Source: Oreohelix idahoensis (lineage: Eukaryota > Mollusca > Gastropoda > Stylommatophora > Oreohelicidae). Taken from it: DNA of 64,000 bases. Both the position numbers and the translations under genes were made by a program. The notes under the pieces are model-generated. The model saw only the letters and a program-made list of their open reading frames with translations, ran no database searches and was not told the DNA's origin. Shown in pieces: positions 11,154-21,849 of this stretch. Position 1 is the stretch's first letter, and every line of letters starts with the position of its first letter. The stretch covers positions 22,568 to 86,567 of the forward strand of contig JAMPIV010008044.1 of NCBI GenBank assembly GCA_024509875.1. Direction: 5' to 3'.

Positions 11154-11943
11154 AATTGAATGGAAGTTTTCTTAACTTTCACTGCTGCTGCGCTGTGCCC
11201 ATCTGTACGATAAGAGTGACAGAGTTTTAACTTTAGCTGATACAGATTCAAGTATTGTAGAAATTAATGCTTATCAGCGTGAATTTATGTTAGCAAAGTG
11301 TATGTGGTTAACAAGAAAACTACTCGCAGCTTCAGCAATGGCAACAATTTGATAAAGATAGGATATACATGGCACAATTTCAGTGAAACATAGGACTATA
11401 TATATAATAAGCAGAGGTTGAAAAAATAAATGAACCAGTTCAGTTACCATTATAATGCGTCTGATAATAAATTTTCACAAAGAAAGAGATGTCAAATGTT
11501 CTCTGTTCCAACAAAGATAGCAGACGACTGAATCAGTACAAAGTGGCATAACATTAACATGCCCGTATTTTTATGCTGCGTCTCTAGAAACTGCATTGGT
11601 CAAATTATTAACATATTTCTATTCCTAATCTACGCCCACTTTTAACTGCTCAAATAAAAATGAAAAACATTTTATAACATATTTATATACCAAGTAAACT
11701 ATGTGCACATACTAAAAACAGCCAATAGTAAACCATGTATGTATTTTTAAAAAAAATGAGTGTTAGAATGTACATGACGAAAAACTCGACCACTTTTGCA
11801 AAACTACTTTCTGCAATTGAAAAAAAAAAAAAAAAAAAATCATTGGCCGGAGGGGCTAAGGTGGTGGCTGACAAGGGGAGGTCACACACAAAAACATTCA
11901 CATAAATTTAGTTTTGATTTACTCTATTGGACTGAGTGGAAAA
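11154..11943 (-). other. Upstream region of the PRDM9-like KRAB exon; no gene seen
   Basis: There is no convincing coding sequence. On the minus strand a TATATATA stretch near 11398-11408 lies about 250 bp before the ATG and could be a promoter element, but TA-rich runs are common here. An A19 run lies at 11821-11839. Confidence 0.3.

Positions 11944-11995
<52 letters not shown>
11944..11995. repeat. Poly-G tract of about 52 bases
   Basis: An uninterrupted run of G on the plus strand, preceded by AAA and followed by TAG. Such a length is rare and prone to slippage and sequencing error, so the exact length is unreliable. It could form G-quadruplexes. Confidence 0.9.
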
Positions 11996-11996
<1 letters not shown>

Positions 11997-12000
11997 AGAA

Positions 12001-12125
12001 GAAAGGTTACTATATTCGGATATTGGAAATATGACTTTGAATTCTGGAATTAGTACACCAAATGTCCTAATTGTAACCCATCAAGGGTTGAAAGTGATAC
12101 TTTATTTAAAAAAAAATTTTTGTTG
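12001..12125 (-). repeat. Dispersed repeat, inverted relative to 3424-3527
   Basis: The reverse complement contains TTGATGGGTTACAATTAGGA and TGGTGTACTAATTC, matching 3440-3500, with further similarity out to about 12005. It lies between the poly-G tract and the C-rich tract. Confidence 0.55.
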
Positions 12126-12159
12126 ACAAAAAAATTAAAAGATTATATGTGATTTCAAC

Positions 12160-12195
12160 TACTCTTCCCCCTCCCCCCCTCCCCCCCTCCCCCCA
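12160..12195. repeat. C-rich tract
   Basis: C5-C7 runs separated by single T residues, followed by A7. It lies 165 bp from the poly-G tract and is complementary to it in type. Confidence 0.85.
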
Positions 12196-12639
12196 AAAAA
12201 ATGTGCACAATATGCCCCAGCTCAGCTCACCCCCTTATTCCCATGAGTTTGTTCACGTTATTTAACACAATCATTTGGTTTTGTCTGGTTTTAAGGATCA
12301 CCTTCTTTGCATACACACACACACAACTCCATCAGTGCTCCGATCGCAACCCTTAGATCACACAAGGAGGATCTCAGCACAGTACACGAGCTCCGTAGCA
12401 CCGACGAGGACCCCAGTCTGTGTATACAGGAATCAAACATTCTATAAGTATTTTTGTAGTAGGTAGGTTTTCCTAACTTTTAAATTTTGCCATGGCCTAC
12501 TCTTCACGATTTCCAAATGCCGAAGGATTTTTTAACGTACGCAACTTTCACACGGGACCTCCTATTTTTACATCCTTATCCGAGAAGGCTAGGCATCCGA
12601 TCTCCCTAACCTGGATTGCGGGGGGGGGTGGGGGGGCGG

Positions 12640-13000
12640 CCTGTCTCTATTTATTTATGTGCCTCTATTTTTGTATTGGCTTCTGTGTTTTTGTGTGTGT
12701 CTGCCTCTATTTTTTGGATCTGCCTCTATTTTTTTTGTCTGCCTCTATTTTTGGGTCACTTTCTATTTGTGGGTTTGCCTCTATTCTTTGAGTCTGTCTG
12801 TATTTGTTTGGGTCAGTCTCAATTTGTATGTCTATTTTATTGTGTGTGTCCTCCTCAGTTTTTTGTGTGTGTCTGCCTCTATTGTTTTTTTTTCTGGCTC
12901 TAATTTTTGGGTCTGCCACTTTTTATTATTGTGAGTCTATTTTTGAGTCTGCCTCTATTTTTGAGTCTGCCTCTATTTTGTGTCTGCCTCTATTTCCTTT
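12640..13000. repeat. Degenerate tandem repeat of a TCTGCCTCTATTTTT unit
   Basis: About 20 imperfect copies of a 15-20 bp pyrimidine-rich unit (T/GTCTGCCTCTATTTTTG-like). Copies are best preserved at 12700-12750 and 12940-12995. Open frames on both strands here (Cys/Phe-rich or Asp/Lys-rich) are products of the repeat. It is preceded at 12619-12639 by another G-rich patch. Confidence 0.8.
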
Positions 13001-13202
13001 ACGCAAGATTATTTCATAAAACGAATGTCTTGTAATACTGTTAACTGGTTTCCAAGCTACATGGACTCAAGTCACTAGCTTTCCTGTTAGAGCTGTAGAG
13101 TGTTGATAGAACTGATATTATTTAAACAACATTACACAAAACATGACCATGATAACGGATAGGGACAAGGCATTAGGATTTATAATTAGTCTTTAATGCG
13201 AT

Positions 13203-13463
13203 GGGAGCCGCCGTAGCGCAGCGGTTAGTGCACTCGGTGGTCCATGGTTCGATCCCCAGTTGAGGTAGGATCTTTAGATCGCAAGCGGCTCCGGGGACGA
13301 CCCAGCTTCATGAGCTGGGTACCAGAGTAACTCTGGGAAGGTTAAGGCGGCCGACGTGATGCTGACCACATCACCCCTAGTGGGCCGATGATCAAGAAAA
13401 TGTGGGCCTTACACCATATTCCCAATATGCCTCAATGGGCGTGTAACGGGATCCTTTACCTTC
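13203..13463 (+). mobile_element. tRNA-derived SINE, near complete
   Basis: The head has pol III promoter boxes: box A TAGCGCAGCGG at 13214-13224 and box B GGTTCGATCCC at 13246-13256, matching the TRGCNNAGYNGG and GGTTCGANNCC consensuses. A body follows with GAGCTGGGTACCAGAGTAAC, GATGCTGACCACATCACCCC and CCATATTCCCAATATGCCTC, shared with the truncated copy at 2560-2727. It has no coding capacity and moves using LINE enzymes. Confidence 0.85.
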
Positions 13464-13641
13464 TATAAACAGAAGCAGTAAAGACGACTTATCAATGGAA
13501 ACGTACATTTACGTGTGATTCAACCACTGCCGATTACAACGTCTCCGTTGTTCTCTGTGTTTCAGAGCCACACAATGAGACTAAATGTGTGAGTTGAGAT
13601 ACTGATATAAGTAGTAGGGTAGGCGCAAAACGATTATGATT

Positions 13642-13722
13642 CAGGCGTTCGAGCGTGACTTTTATATAAGGAAATACTCCGATCGATTTCAGGCGTTGGA
13701 GCGTCAGGCGTTGGAGCGTGAC
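13642..13722. repeat. Three copies of a CAGGCGTTSGAGCGT motif at the Polinton left end
   Basis: CAGGCGTTCGAGCGTGAC lies at 13642-13659, CAGGCGTTGGAGCGT at 13690-13704, and CAGGCGTTGGAGCGTGAC at 13705-13722. The last starts the long inverted repeat, and its partner ends at 37550. The first copy is also followed by CTTTTATATA, as is the third, so the end looks locally duplicated. Confidence 0.75.
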
Positions 13723-14147
13723 TTTTTATATAGCGATATATTTTAGCCGGGGTGACTTCCTCTGACGATCAGTAGGCGCCCTGTTGTCCATGTAGTGTGT
13801 TGTTGTTTACAATATGTAGACGATATTTATTTTATAGACAATATTTAGTTATACAATTATCACATATATTTAGATATTATTACATACTGTTAGACTATAT
13901 ACAAACAGTTATATACATAGGTAACAAAGAATTTAGTTAATATATTTTATTTTATTTCAATATAAGTAATAAAACATGTAGGGGCATTATAAATATTTAT
14001 ATATAACAATTATATTGGATAAGAGTCGTGTACAGTATTAGCAATCAGCAGAAATACATATGAGTATATATTGGCATTGTACATTTTTTTAAAATATTTA
14101 TATTGGAAGACGGGAGGTGTGTACAGTATTTATATGGTAACACATAA

Positions 14148-14249
<102 letters not shown>

Positions 14250-14725
14250 GGGTTTTTAATATATATATAGCACCGGATATATATAGTATATTGGAAGACA
14301 TAAAATGTAATATCACGAGGTACCCCATGTTTTATGCTGCAGACCAGACCAATTATAGAGGGAGGGGTCGTCATTGTCATCGTAAAAAAGGCCCAGAAAA
14401 GGCCTACATTGTTGGGTGAAGCTGCACGGTACTGTAAGTACTGGTGTGCATGGGTGTCCTGGTCATGCAGGGGTACGTGGCAGAGAGATATTTTTTTGGA
14501 CAGAGAGTTGGGATGTTCGGTGTGTGTTGTATTGTGCGTGTGTATACCTAGGCATCTGTGTGGTATGGTTTTTGGTTGGTGTACAGAGAGATTAGATGTT
14601 GAGGGGGGATGTGGTGACATTGTCGGGATGCACCTGTCTCTTGATGTAAAAATAAGACAGGGCATACTCTTTATCTGTGTTGATTGAGCACATATGTGTA
14701 TATGCCCGGAGTTGCTGTGTTCTGC

Positions 14726-15085
14726 TCAACAACCAATAACATTTTTCCCGCCCTGTGCTTGTTGCGAGTTGAGGACTTCTAAGAACGTGTTTTTGTCTAT
14801 TTTGTTGTGGTGTTTGTTGAGGCCTTTAGTGGTGGTTTTGTCGTAATTACCAAAACAGTGATACGTCTTGCTACAGAGGGAAACCATCCCACTGCCTTCG
14901 TATTCTAATTTAAAAAGGCCCGGTGTGCGTTTGTTAAATAATTTTTGCTCGCGACATTTTTGACAAACTAGGCGCATCTTACCATCACGAGCTACGAAAA
15001 CGGATCTATGGTCGGGACACACTTTGGCGGGGAACCACTGGTCGTAGGAGCTATAAAATTCACGTCGCATAGCGGGCTTAACAAC
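14726..15085 (-). pseudogene. Polinton DNA polymerase B, C-terminal piece
   Basis: This minus-strand frame encodes the end of the PolB protein: DQWFPAKVCPDHRSVFVARD, a C-x-x-C pair, then RTPGLFKLEYEGSGMVSLCS, KTTTKGLNKHHN, and a final AQGGKN before the stop at 14726. The LFK-x-E...GxM-x-x-LC-SKTY...KGLNK block is the conserved C-terminus of Polinton PolB. It was continuous with the part ending at 17617 until the solo LTR inserted. The extra 5 bp ACAAC at 15081-15085 is the target duplication. A slightly different second copy is in the right TIR (36004-36620). Confidence 0.85.
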
Positions 15086-17616
15086 TGTAGCAAGTGTAAT
15101 TTGCTGGGGAGGTTAAGATGTTATACCTAACAAGAAAGACAGCTGTGTCTGTGTCAACCGTGTGAGGTCAAGCAAATGTAGGCCCCTGATTATCAAAGAT
15201 GATGATGATGATGTATTTTCAGGGAACCTAACGCTACCTCCCTAGATCTCACACGGTCTATATATTTTAATTCTAGTTGCTGGTGTCTGATGTGTCTAGG
15301 GGTGAAATGACAATGGTGGTACATAAACACAATACACTTTAACTCACTATAAGGAAATGAATAAGACTGTGGTTAAAGTTTTCTTTAAAATTTGAATTCT
15401 TTTCTTTGTACAATTTAATCTGCCTGTCCTGCCATCTCTTTTGGACAGGTCTTTAAAATGAGGAAAATATATATTACATATACTATTTAACTAAAATGTT
15501 TGGACTCTTTGTCCTATAAGTATAATGTCACTATATTGTTCCTGTAGGTGTATTCACAGACTAAAACTTTAATAGCTACTAGGTTTAGTCATTTGTTAGG
15601 AGGAGCTGTTGTTTTTATCACGTCCCATATAATTCTGTTTATTCTTGGAAATAACAAGTTTATTTGTATGAAGTGTCAGATGTCCCAGATGTTGACACAT
15701 CACCTGGGATTCTTGGTATGAAGATAACAAGTCAGTATGTCGCTGCAGAGAATATATAGATCAGCACACACAAGCTCCTTCTGGCTATCTGCTGACAGCA
15801 TAAACTTTTGAATGGAGACTTTGTTCTTTACAATCAATCATCAGGTTTCCTGTCACCGGATGGTAACAGGAAATAAAAAACCCTGCAATAAAAGACACCC
15901 TGGCCTTTTCACATCTGATCACAATTTCTTATCACTATGTATACATGATGGTATGGGGTCAGCCTCGTATGCAATACAAGTGCACCAGCCCCTAATTTAT
16001 ATGACTCACACCTTTCTGTGACCACATCTCAGGTCCCTATGGCAGATACGCCACTGTACTTTTACATAGTTTGCTTCAATACAATAACGTTGAGTAACCA
16101 CATCTCCTTTTGTATGATTTTCTTTTCTTTTCTTAATTATAAACGCTCTAGGCATGTTGAAGAGTGTTAATGGAATGCAGAGGCTTACTAACATCTTCTA
16201 ATACAATAATATTAATACAAATCATAACAATATGCAACAGTCAAATACAGTTCAATGTGAGAACTCAATAATGTTTGCTCCCGGCATGTCCTTCACTTTT
16301 CCCAATAGCAGTATCTAACTTTTGCAGTTTTAATCAAGCATATTATTACATAAAGCATTCTTACCACAAATTCAAGAAATATGTCACAAATAACGTTGAC
16401 TGGCAAAAGATATGGCCTCAGTTTTCTCTGCCCTGTCAAGACTGTGAATTTAGTATTATTTTAAAATTATTCACATCTGCTCTCAACGTACTTGTTGATA
16501 GAAACATTTCTTGTCAAATGGCCACGAGAGCTCTGAGCCTTGGCCAATATCTATTTGAGCTGGCCAATAAAATCAGGCGACTACCCAATTTTTGAATTTA
16601 GTTTTTGAAAAACAAAAACAAAATTCCAAACAGACTATGCGTCTCGTAATCCATTGGTCAGTCCGCCTTAGTTATGCCAATACAAAAAGATGTTTCGTTT
16701 TCGTTAAATTTTCCTACCTCCCCCTTTACTTCTATACTCTTATACCAACCAATAGGATTTGAATTACTCCAATGCCTCTTTTTTTTAAACTTGCGTCCCC
16801 AATAACGTTATGGATAACGAGCAAGAACAACAGCCCGTCCGTCCTAGCGTTCGTAGACATATAGTATTATCTCAATAACTTGGCTAATAATTGGACTACC
16901 ATATATATTAAAACATATTTTTGCTCAGGGGACACTAAGCTACCAACTATATGATTTTTATGGTCAGTTTCATTATGGTTTAGATTTTCAGTTTTGTCAC
17001 TGTCAATCGTCAATTATAACTTTTACACAAGTCGGCCATCTTCCCCCTCCTTCTGTATCATTTTTTCCTTATTCAAATAAACCAGCTAGTTTGGGTGACG
17101 TCAGAAATACACTACGCGGCGAGAATTTAAACTCTCTGTGTTTTATATCCGCTGGCTTTTCCAACAGAGAGGTTATAGTATTAGTCCCGCGTGCAGAACG
17201 AAGAGGGGTTTTTGCCAAGCGTTGGTAGTATTTTGCGTTAATTATTACAGTTGTTTCGTTCTTACTACTGGAAAATGTCCGAGTTACTGCTAATTTTTGT
17301 GTTAAAGTTAACATATAACGTTAATTCAGACAGCAGTTTGGCGGCATAGTTCTGGCAGATCGTTAATTATAAGTCTTGCCTCAGTTTCGTGCAGCAGATC
17401 GAGCAAGATGTTAAATGTTAATTTTACGTCTCGAAACCGAAACTAAAAAGCGTGTTAGATTTTACGGCGGGTCATTTTTTAAGCATTCCCACTGCACCAA
17501 AGGCAGTGCTCTACTGGCGTCGAAGATGAAAATAGTCAGACACATGCGGGCGGGTTTATTTATTATAGGACTAAAATCTTACTGAATTTCGCGATTATTT
17601 CACAGACCTCGCTACA
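15086..17616 (-). mobile_element. Solo LTR (2,531 bp) inserted in polB
   Basis: It begins TGTAGC at 15086 and ends GCTACA at 17616, and is flanked on both sides by ACAAC (15081-15085 and 17617-17621), a 5-bp target duplication. The uninterrupted site is preserved in the right TIR, where GGACGTTGTTAAGCCC is continuous. Both ends and much of the body match the LTRs of the element at 53075-63345. Shared stretches include TTGCTGGGGAGGTTA, CTAACGCTACCTCCCTAGAT, and the AATAAATAAA-rich end. No internal coding region remains. LTR-LTR recombination is the usual origin. Confidence 0.92.
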
Positions 17617-20223
17617 ACAACGTCCGCTAAGTTACTCGCGCTAAGGGCCAAGTAAAGACTGTCTGTGTCTGTCTCGCACAACTGAAAATCTGATCTATCT
17701 ACAAATTTATCTAAACAGTCGTAATAAAATTCTAACATGCGCAGTTTGGCGTATTGATAAACGAAAAAACCTATTTGCGCGGGCAGGTCCGAACTAATTT
17801 TCTTTTTAACCATTTCTACCTCGAATATGTCGTCAGTCACTAAAGTCATTTTTCTAAAAAGGGGGCAGTTTATTAATTTAGAAGTACCCTCTCCCGTCGT
17901 CTACGAGACATCTACGTGCTTCGCCTTATTGGTCAACGTTTTACCATAGGCGGCGTTACCTAACAGTTTCAAGGTTTCGCTGGTTATCGCGCAGATATCA
18001 TCGATATCTCCCTGGCGACGCGCGATAGAAACAGTATTCCCAAACTGTTTAAAACACGTCGCGGGCGTATATTCAATCACCTGGTAAATACAGGTGACTT
18101 CTAAGCCCTTGGCCAGGTACCAGCGAAGCAAAGGCGTCGCCAACAGAATCTTTTTACCCACATAACTGCCGATCAACGTCCTTCTGGGGGTAGTTAGGAG
18201 TTTATGTTTTTCGGCGTATTCCCGCATGAAAGGCCCAATATCATCTCTCGTGACGTCAATATTTTTGAAAATGGGCGACATTTCCGAGAAATGCTCTTTG
18301 AAGTTGTCGGGGACACGAATGTCACACTCGACTAAACCAAACAAGGTCTCGTCTATCACAGAGGCGAGAATCTGTTGTTCCGTTAGCGGGTACCGACATT
18401 TGGTATAAGACGGTTTTAGGGTCGGGAAGGTGGCACTCAGAAATCGACCGATTGATCGATCGGTTTTCTTCAAATTTTGCCACTCACATTCCCACATTTC
18501 GACCAAGGTGACGTCGCACTCGTTCTTCAAATATGCACCAATTTCCTGCGTCTTTTCGTACAACTCAGTCAACGTTTTTTTTATTGACTGGATTAACGTC
18601 ACGACCGGTGGTTAGTGGGCAGTTAGGGTGGCCATGGAACAGACAGCCATGGAACTGGTAGACGGTGCGAGGGTCTTTGTCCCACCCATCTACCCTAATG
18701 TGTCTATGACCCAAAGACATCTCACGTCCGTTAAACTGGATTTTTAAAACCACATTATTTTGGTGCGACACCCACGTCAACCAGTCGCGACACTGCACGG
18801 TGTATTTATTGATCTTGTGGTACCTGAAACCATCCTCCCTGTTTCGTCTAACGGGAAAGTCAGTGGGCATTTATTGCATTAGCGCCCACAAATAAAGGGC
18901 GTTGGCATCATAACCTTTAATACAATGTACCATTTCCCCCCTCTAATACACGTTTTGCCTTGTTCGTGGATCTATGAAATATAATTGAGGGTCCCCCAAC
19001 TATATTTTGTCACAACGTGTTATGTAAATCTTGCTCCCGCTTCGAGCATAACAAGAACGATACGTTTGACGGGAGGGTTTTGAAAAGATATTTTAACGTT
19101 ACACCGGGCACCGAAATCGCATCTTTAAACATGTCTACCCCTAGGCCCGCGTAAAAACTAACCTGCTGTTCTAACGCAATTAGGAAGGGGACCACGACTT
19201 TGTTATTGTACCACGTCAGAAAATCGCGCAGAGTGGTCATACGGTTATCGACCCACACTCTCTGACATTCGGCGTACTCGTCACTGGAAATATTAGTATT
19301 TTTTAGGGCGGAAAAAAAGCCGAGTGGGGTGGGAGCGCCGTTTCGTTTAACTTTTCTAAATCGGTTATGTACTCGTAACAGAAAAAACCTTTAGTTTCTG
19401 TCACTTTATAAGCGGCCAGATACTTGCTATAACTAAAACCGGGGGCTAAGTAATTGATGATATCTAAAAACTTTAACTGCGGGGTGGCGATACACATAAA
19501 GTTATTGTTTCACTTGACTAAATATTTAAAATCTTGGTCAAGAAAATATCTGATTAGATAGGGTTTTATAACATTCACATCGTACTTTCCCGAGTTGAAT
19601 CCTAACACTGGCAGCTCGCGCAAATACTCGTATAGTCTCTCAATGAGCCCCTCCAAATCACCGAGTTGAGTGTACACCTCATCGAAATGCTCACGCAAAA
19701 TGCTGTAAGACGCCTCGGCAATTTGGGTCAGATGATCCAGCATCCTATTGACCAGGTCTTGTGGATCCCCCGTTGTGATAAAACAAACGGGTTCCTCAAA
19801 CCCGGGGACATTAGAGGCCACCGAGCAAGCCAGGGGCACGTTTTTAGCTGTGTAGGTAGTTGCGCTACCACTGGGCCCTACAGAGGTATCGAAATAACAC
19901 TCGTAGTCAAAGGTGGCCCAATAGGGAAAGACGAATTTTGTATCTACATCTATTCCCTGTGCCGCGATCGATTCCCAAACGGTATCTGGCGGGGTATAAA
20001 CCCCACCTTTAAATATTTCCACGCGCTTATCCCCGGTACAGGTCTGCTCATGTTTCTCCACGTTCCTAAAAATCTTCCACAATTTACCGCATTTGGGGCA
20101 TGAAAACGAGTGGCTCGCCCTATCAATATCAGCTATATAAATAAAATGGGTTTTATACATTAAAAGGCGCAAAGTGTCTGGAAAACTATCACTACTTCTA
20201 AGTTTGGGGGTCAGGGTCTGCAC
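17617..20223 (-). pseudogene. Polinton family B DNA polymerase: exonuclease and polymerase domains, frameshifted
   Basis: The minus-strand pieces, in order, start with 20223-19510, which has a zinc-finger-like CPKCGKLW...H...C, then the exonuclease motif WATFDYECYF (Exo I) and LGFNSGKYDVNVIK (Exo II). Next comes 19497-19303 (FLDIINYLAPG...YKVTETKGFF). 19258-19010 continues the family. 18870-18565 has HGCLFHGHPNCP. 18602-17901 has the polymerase motif LLGNAAYGK, and 17849-17617 has the active-site motif CETDTDSLYLA (DTDS). This is the protein-primed PolB (DNA_pol_B_2) of Polintons, which would replicate the element. At least four frameshifts or small deletions (near 19500, 19280, 18890-19000, 18590 and 17850-17900) break it. 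Confidence 0.88.
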
Positions 20224-20255
20224 GTCGTCAAACTCAAAAATATCAATATTTATTT

Positions 20256-21061
20256 TTAAAAATTTTCTAAGGATGGAATATCAGTTAAATTAAGCCCGGG
20301 AAAATCTATGAGGGTCTCTAGTCCCTGCTGTGTTTGCCACTGTTTTAGGAGCCGGCGCGTGCTTTTTCTAACATTAGTAACGGGCGCACCCCTAAAAACG
20401 ACCAGACATCTAAAAAAGCAAAAGTTATCACTGTAAGGTATTGAGCTCGAGTCGTGTTGTAATGTATTAATGTGCTTATTATCGGTGAAGTAATTTTGTA
20501 TGCCTTGTAAAAAACAGCCGATTGGGTGGTCTTGAATGTGGTACAGATATAATGAGGTAGCCGGGATCGCTTCAACATAATATTCGGTGTTGGATCTGTT
20601 TACTTGTGCGTTTGTAAGAATGTCTCTGTCATGTAAGTTTGAGACAAAAGACTTGAAATCTGTAATGTTATTGACTAGATGAGGATTGTCTAAGACACAG
20701 GCGTAGTTGTGTAAGGTGTGGTAGAAACGGAGGTCGTTGTTTTCTCTATTTCTCAAAATGGAATGATGACTATAATTAATTTTGAATCGTTTTGTTTGTT
20801 GTGTAAAGATTGGACTTAACAAAGACAGCCATTCGATGGTTTGTGTTCTGTCTGGACTATGAAAGAAAGTGAAAGTGGATAAGTATTTGTTGAGCTTGTT
20901 GTGGGTTTTTATGGCACTCCAGTTCTCATTATATATCTGTTTAATGTCAGCCAGTACGTCACGTAAACTGTCTTGTTCAGAGGACAGACGAGGTTTTTTG
21001 TTAGGGGTTTGGGTACTGGACATTGGGCGTTTCTTGGTGGTCTGGCCTGCAGCTGGTGGTG
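20256..21061 (-). pseudogene. N-terminal region of the Polinton PolB protein
   Basis: An open frame of 255 codons from ATG 21023 to 20256. The frame is already open upstream to at least 21061 with a Pro/Ala-rich linker and PNKKPRL, a nuclear-localisation-like sequence. The 3' end runs into the exonuclease-bearing frame by a one-base shift near 20255: after the stop, the shifted frame reads INIDIFEFDDVQTLTPKL. The same protein therefore continued into 20223-19510. It contains NFCFFRCLV near the C-terminal third. I recognise no catalytic motif in it. Confidence 0.6.
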
Positions 21062-21117
21062 GGTGAGGCAGGGTGGGGTGAATTGTTTTGAAGAACGCTC
21101 CTGATGATAGTGTCTGC

Positions 21118-21727
21118 TCATGAGCCAGGATGAGGCCGGTTGTCTATTTGGTTCGCCGTTAGGGCTGATGAAGGTATTCTCGAAGTTGCTGCAGCAGATG
21201 ATGATGTTGATGATGCTGGTGAGGTCGAAATCTGCATAGGACCAGAGACTGGTGTTGGTGATGTTGTGGCACCTGATGCTGCTGGATTCTGTGTTGATGT
21301 TGGAATCTGCGTAGGGACAGAGGCGTGATGGTGCAGTGTGTGGACCCGTAGGTTATCAGCGCGGGTAAAGTTTTTGCCACAAATGTCACTGGTAAATAGA
21401 GTCAACGAGTGCGCTGTGTGCCCTGTTGTGACGTAATAGGTCGGCACGCCGGGTGAAAGGCTTGTCGCATCGGGTACATATTATGTTGTTTTGTACCACT
21501 GATGTGGTTTGCATCAATAATGTGTCTGTTTGTGGTGCTCTGGGCCCATGCTCAAGTTCTATGTGGCGTTGAAGGTTATCGCATCTTGTAAAATCGCGAC
21601 TACAGAGACGGCACTCGTATCTCTGCTCCGCATGCACCGTGTTCATATGACGAGTGAGGTTGCGGTCCCGGGTAAAAGAGCGCTCACACTCCGAGCATGC
21701 ATATCGCAGGCTTTTAGGTGCAGACAT
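21118..21727 (-). pseudogene. C2H2 zinc-finger module upstream of polB
   Basis: The minus strand from ATG 21727 encodes three C2H2 fingers: CSECERSFTRDRNLTRHMNTVH, CRLCSRDFTRCDNLQRHIELEH (each shown as one finger core), and CTRCDKPFTRRADLLRHNRAH. After a one-base shift near 21400-21440 a fourth follows (CGKNFTRADNLRVHTLHHH), then a Thr/Ser/Pro/Ala-rich tail to 21118. Fingers carry the F-T-R/D-N-L pattern. The module lies directly before the polB N-terminus on the same strand. Zinc fingers joined to Polinton-type PolB occur in other invertebrate genomes (from general knowledge), so one fused protein is likely. Confidence 0.7.
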
Positions 21728-21806
21728 CTGAGAAAGAGAAAAAATTTAGACAACGTTAAAATTAAACAAATACATGTAACAATCAGGTAACCTAGACAAA
21801 ACAGAC

Positions 21807-21811
<5 letters not shown>

Positions 21812-21841
<30 letters not shown>
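21812..21841. repeat. (GA)n microsatellite
   Basis: Fifteen GA units just upstream of the zinc-finger start. Confidence 0.95.
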
Positions 21842-21847
<6 letters not shown>

Positions 21848-21849
21848 AT

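Noticed and set aside
11796..12126. Poly-Gly open frames
   Set aside because: They are translations of the G52 tract.
12616..13019. Cys/Phe/Leu-rich and Lys/Asp-rich open frames resembling membrane or charged proteins
   Set aside because: All arise from a degenerate pyrimidine-rich tandem repeat.
13203..13280. A functional tRNA gene
   Set aside because: The A and B boxes belong to a SINE head; the sequence does not fold into a clear tRNA cloverleaf with anticodon, and the SINE body follows directly.
17069..17314. Open frame in the solo LTR
   Set aside because: It is not preserved in the homologous LTRs at 53-55 and 60-63 kb.
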